The notes under the pieces were generated by a model, which ran no database searches, was not told where the DNA came from, and was given only the letters and a program-made list of their open reading frames with translations. Shown here in pieces: positions 5,126-5,631 of a stretch of 5,631 nt of DNA; the stretch's first letter is position 1, and every line of letters starts with the position of its first letter. Position numbers and translations under genes: made by a program. Source of the stretch: an uncultured Prevotella sp. (GTDB lineage: Bacteria; Bacteroidota; Bacteroidia; Bacteroidales; Bacteroidaceae); assembly GCA_947303825.1 (NCBI GenBank), contig CAMYZK010000184.1, positions 1 through 5,631 on the forward strand, written 5' to 3'.

Positions 5126-5631
5126 CTATTTTGCAATGTCTTTCAGGAACAGTACGTTCTTGGCATCGTATAGCTGCTTGTAGTCGTCGGCGCAGGGCAG
5201 CCCGGGAGCCGGTCCGAAGTACTCCTTAGCATAGTTGCGCCACAGCAGGAAGTAGCTTATCTTGTATCGGTCCATCACGGGCTTCAGCACACGCGTCCAC
5301 CAAGTGGCATCGGGCATGTTCTTCAGTCCGCACTCGGTGAGTGCCAGCAGCTTGCCGTTCTTCTCGGCAAAGGCAGAGAGGAAGTCCAGGTCGGCGGTGA
5401 CGGCGGTGCGGAAGTCCTCTTCGGTGCCCCACTGATAGGCATCCTCGCCAATGAGCGTCACACGGTCGTTGCCGGGATAGCGTTTCAGGAAGCGTTCCTC
5501 GGTCCACTTGCCGTCCAGGTTGGGCGAGTAGCTCCACAGCAGGTTGTCCAGTCCGCGCATCGCCAGTTCGTCCTGCAGCAAGGCCCACAAGCCGTGGAAC
5601 TCATTATCCTTGCACAATGCCTGTCCCCACC
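5126..5631 (-). CDS. GH26 beta-mannanase / mannobiohydrolase, C-terminal part (5' end outside window)
   Basis: The gene runs off the right edge; 167 codons plus stop are visible, beginning with a WGQALCKD segment that matches the conserved W-G region after the acid/base glutamate of GH26, which lies outside the window. Further family features are LLWSYSPN, RYPGNDRVTLIGEDAYQW, and the nucleophile glutamate in the LALTECGLKN motif (Glu codon at 5333-5335), then SYFLLWRN near the C-terminus. GH26 enzymes hydrolyse beta-1,4-mannan by a retaining mechanism. In B. fragilis the GH26 enzyme beside the GH130 phosphorylase releases mannobiose, and the same role is inferred here. It is the first visible gene of the minus-strand operon. 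The TTG at 5617 is an internal codon, not a start, because the frame stays open to the window edge. Signal peptide and localisation cannot be seen. Confidence 0.88.
   Translation of the reverse strand, partial: WGQALCKDNEFHGLWALLQDELAMRGLDNLLWSYSPNLDGKWTEERFLKRYPGNDRVTLIGEDAYQWGTEEDFRTAVTADLDFLSAFAEKNGKLLALTECGLKNMPDATWWTRVLKPVMDRYKISYFLLWRNYAKEYFGPAPGLPCADDYKQLYDAKNVLFLKDIAK

Overview
The window looks like chromosomal DNA from a member of the Bacteroidales, most likely Prevotella or a close relative. Three things point there: a promoter of the Bacteroidota type (TTTG, 19 bases, TAnnTTTG) at 1077-1108; a gene set (GH26, GH130 subfamily 1, GPH symporter) that matches the Bacteroides fragilis mannan operon as I recall it; and a 'four helix bundle suffix' protein typical of this order. 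Nothing was searched, so the genus is inference.

Plus strand, 1-1176: the last 27 codons of a probable GH53 endo-galactanase, then six bases later a complete xerD tyrosine recombinase with all six catalytic residues. Next comes a non-coding stretch (1005-1301) holding a palindrome, a strong Bacteroidota-type promoter, a short transcript of about 60 nt ending in a textbook intrinsic terminator, and a second hairpin where this strand meets the opposing operon.

Minus strand, 5631 down to 1302: a mannan-degradation operon. In transcription order it has a GH26 beta-mannanase (3' half only), a four-helix-bundle suffix protein, a 10 x 9-bp tandem repeat, 4-O-beta-D-mannosyl-D-glucose phosphorylase (GH130), a small DUF559 endonuclease-like gene, and a GPH-family sugar:cation symporter. 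GH26 would release mannobiose, the symporter would bring it into the cytoplasm, a 2-epimerase (not in this window) would make mannosyl-glucose, and the phosphorylase would yield mannose 1-phosphate and glucose.

The notable point is that this pathway is interrupted twice by small genes unrelated to sugar metabolism, each next to repeats. The DUF559 gene is AT-rich (about 39% G+C by hand count, against about 57% in a sample of its neighbour) and lies between two inverted copies of a GC-rich palindromic repeat. The two copies are read into the C-terminus of the phosphorylase and the N-terminus of the symporter, and the DUF559 stop overlaps the symporter start as ATGA. I propose that 2643-3119 is a small mobile or formerly mobile element that inserted without breaking operon translation. 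The four-helix-bundle gene and its minisatellite form the second intrusion.
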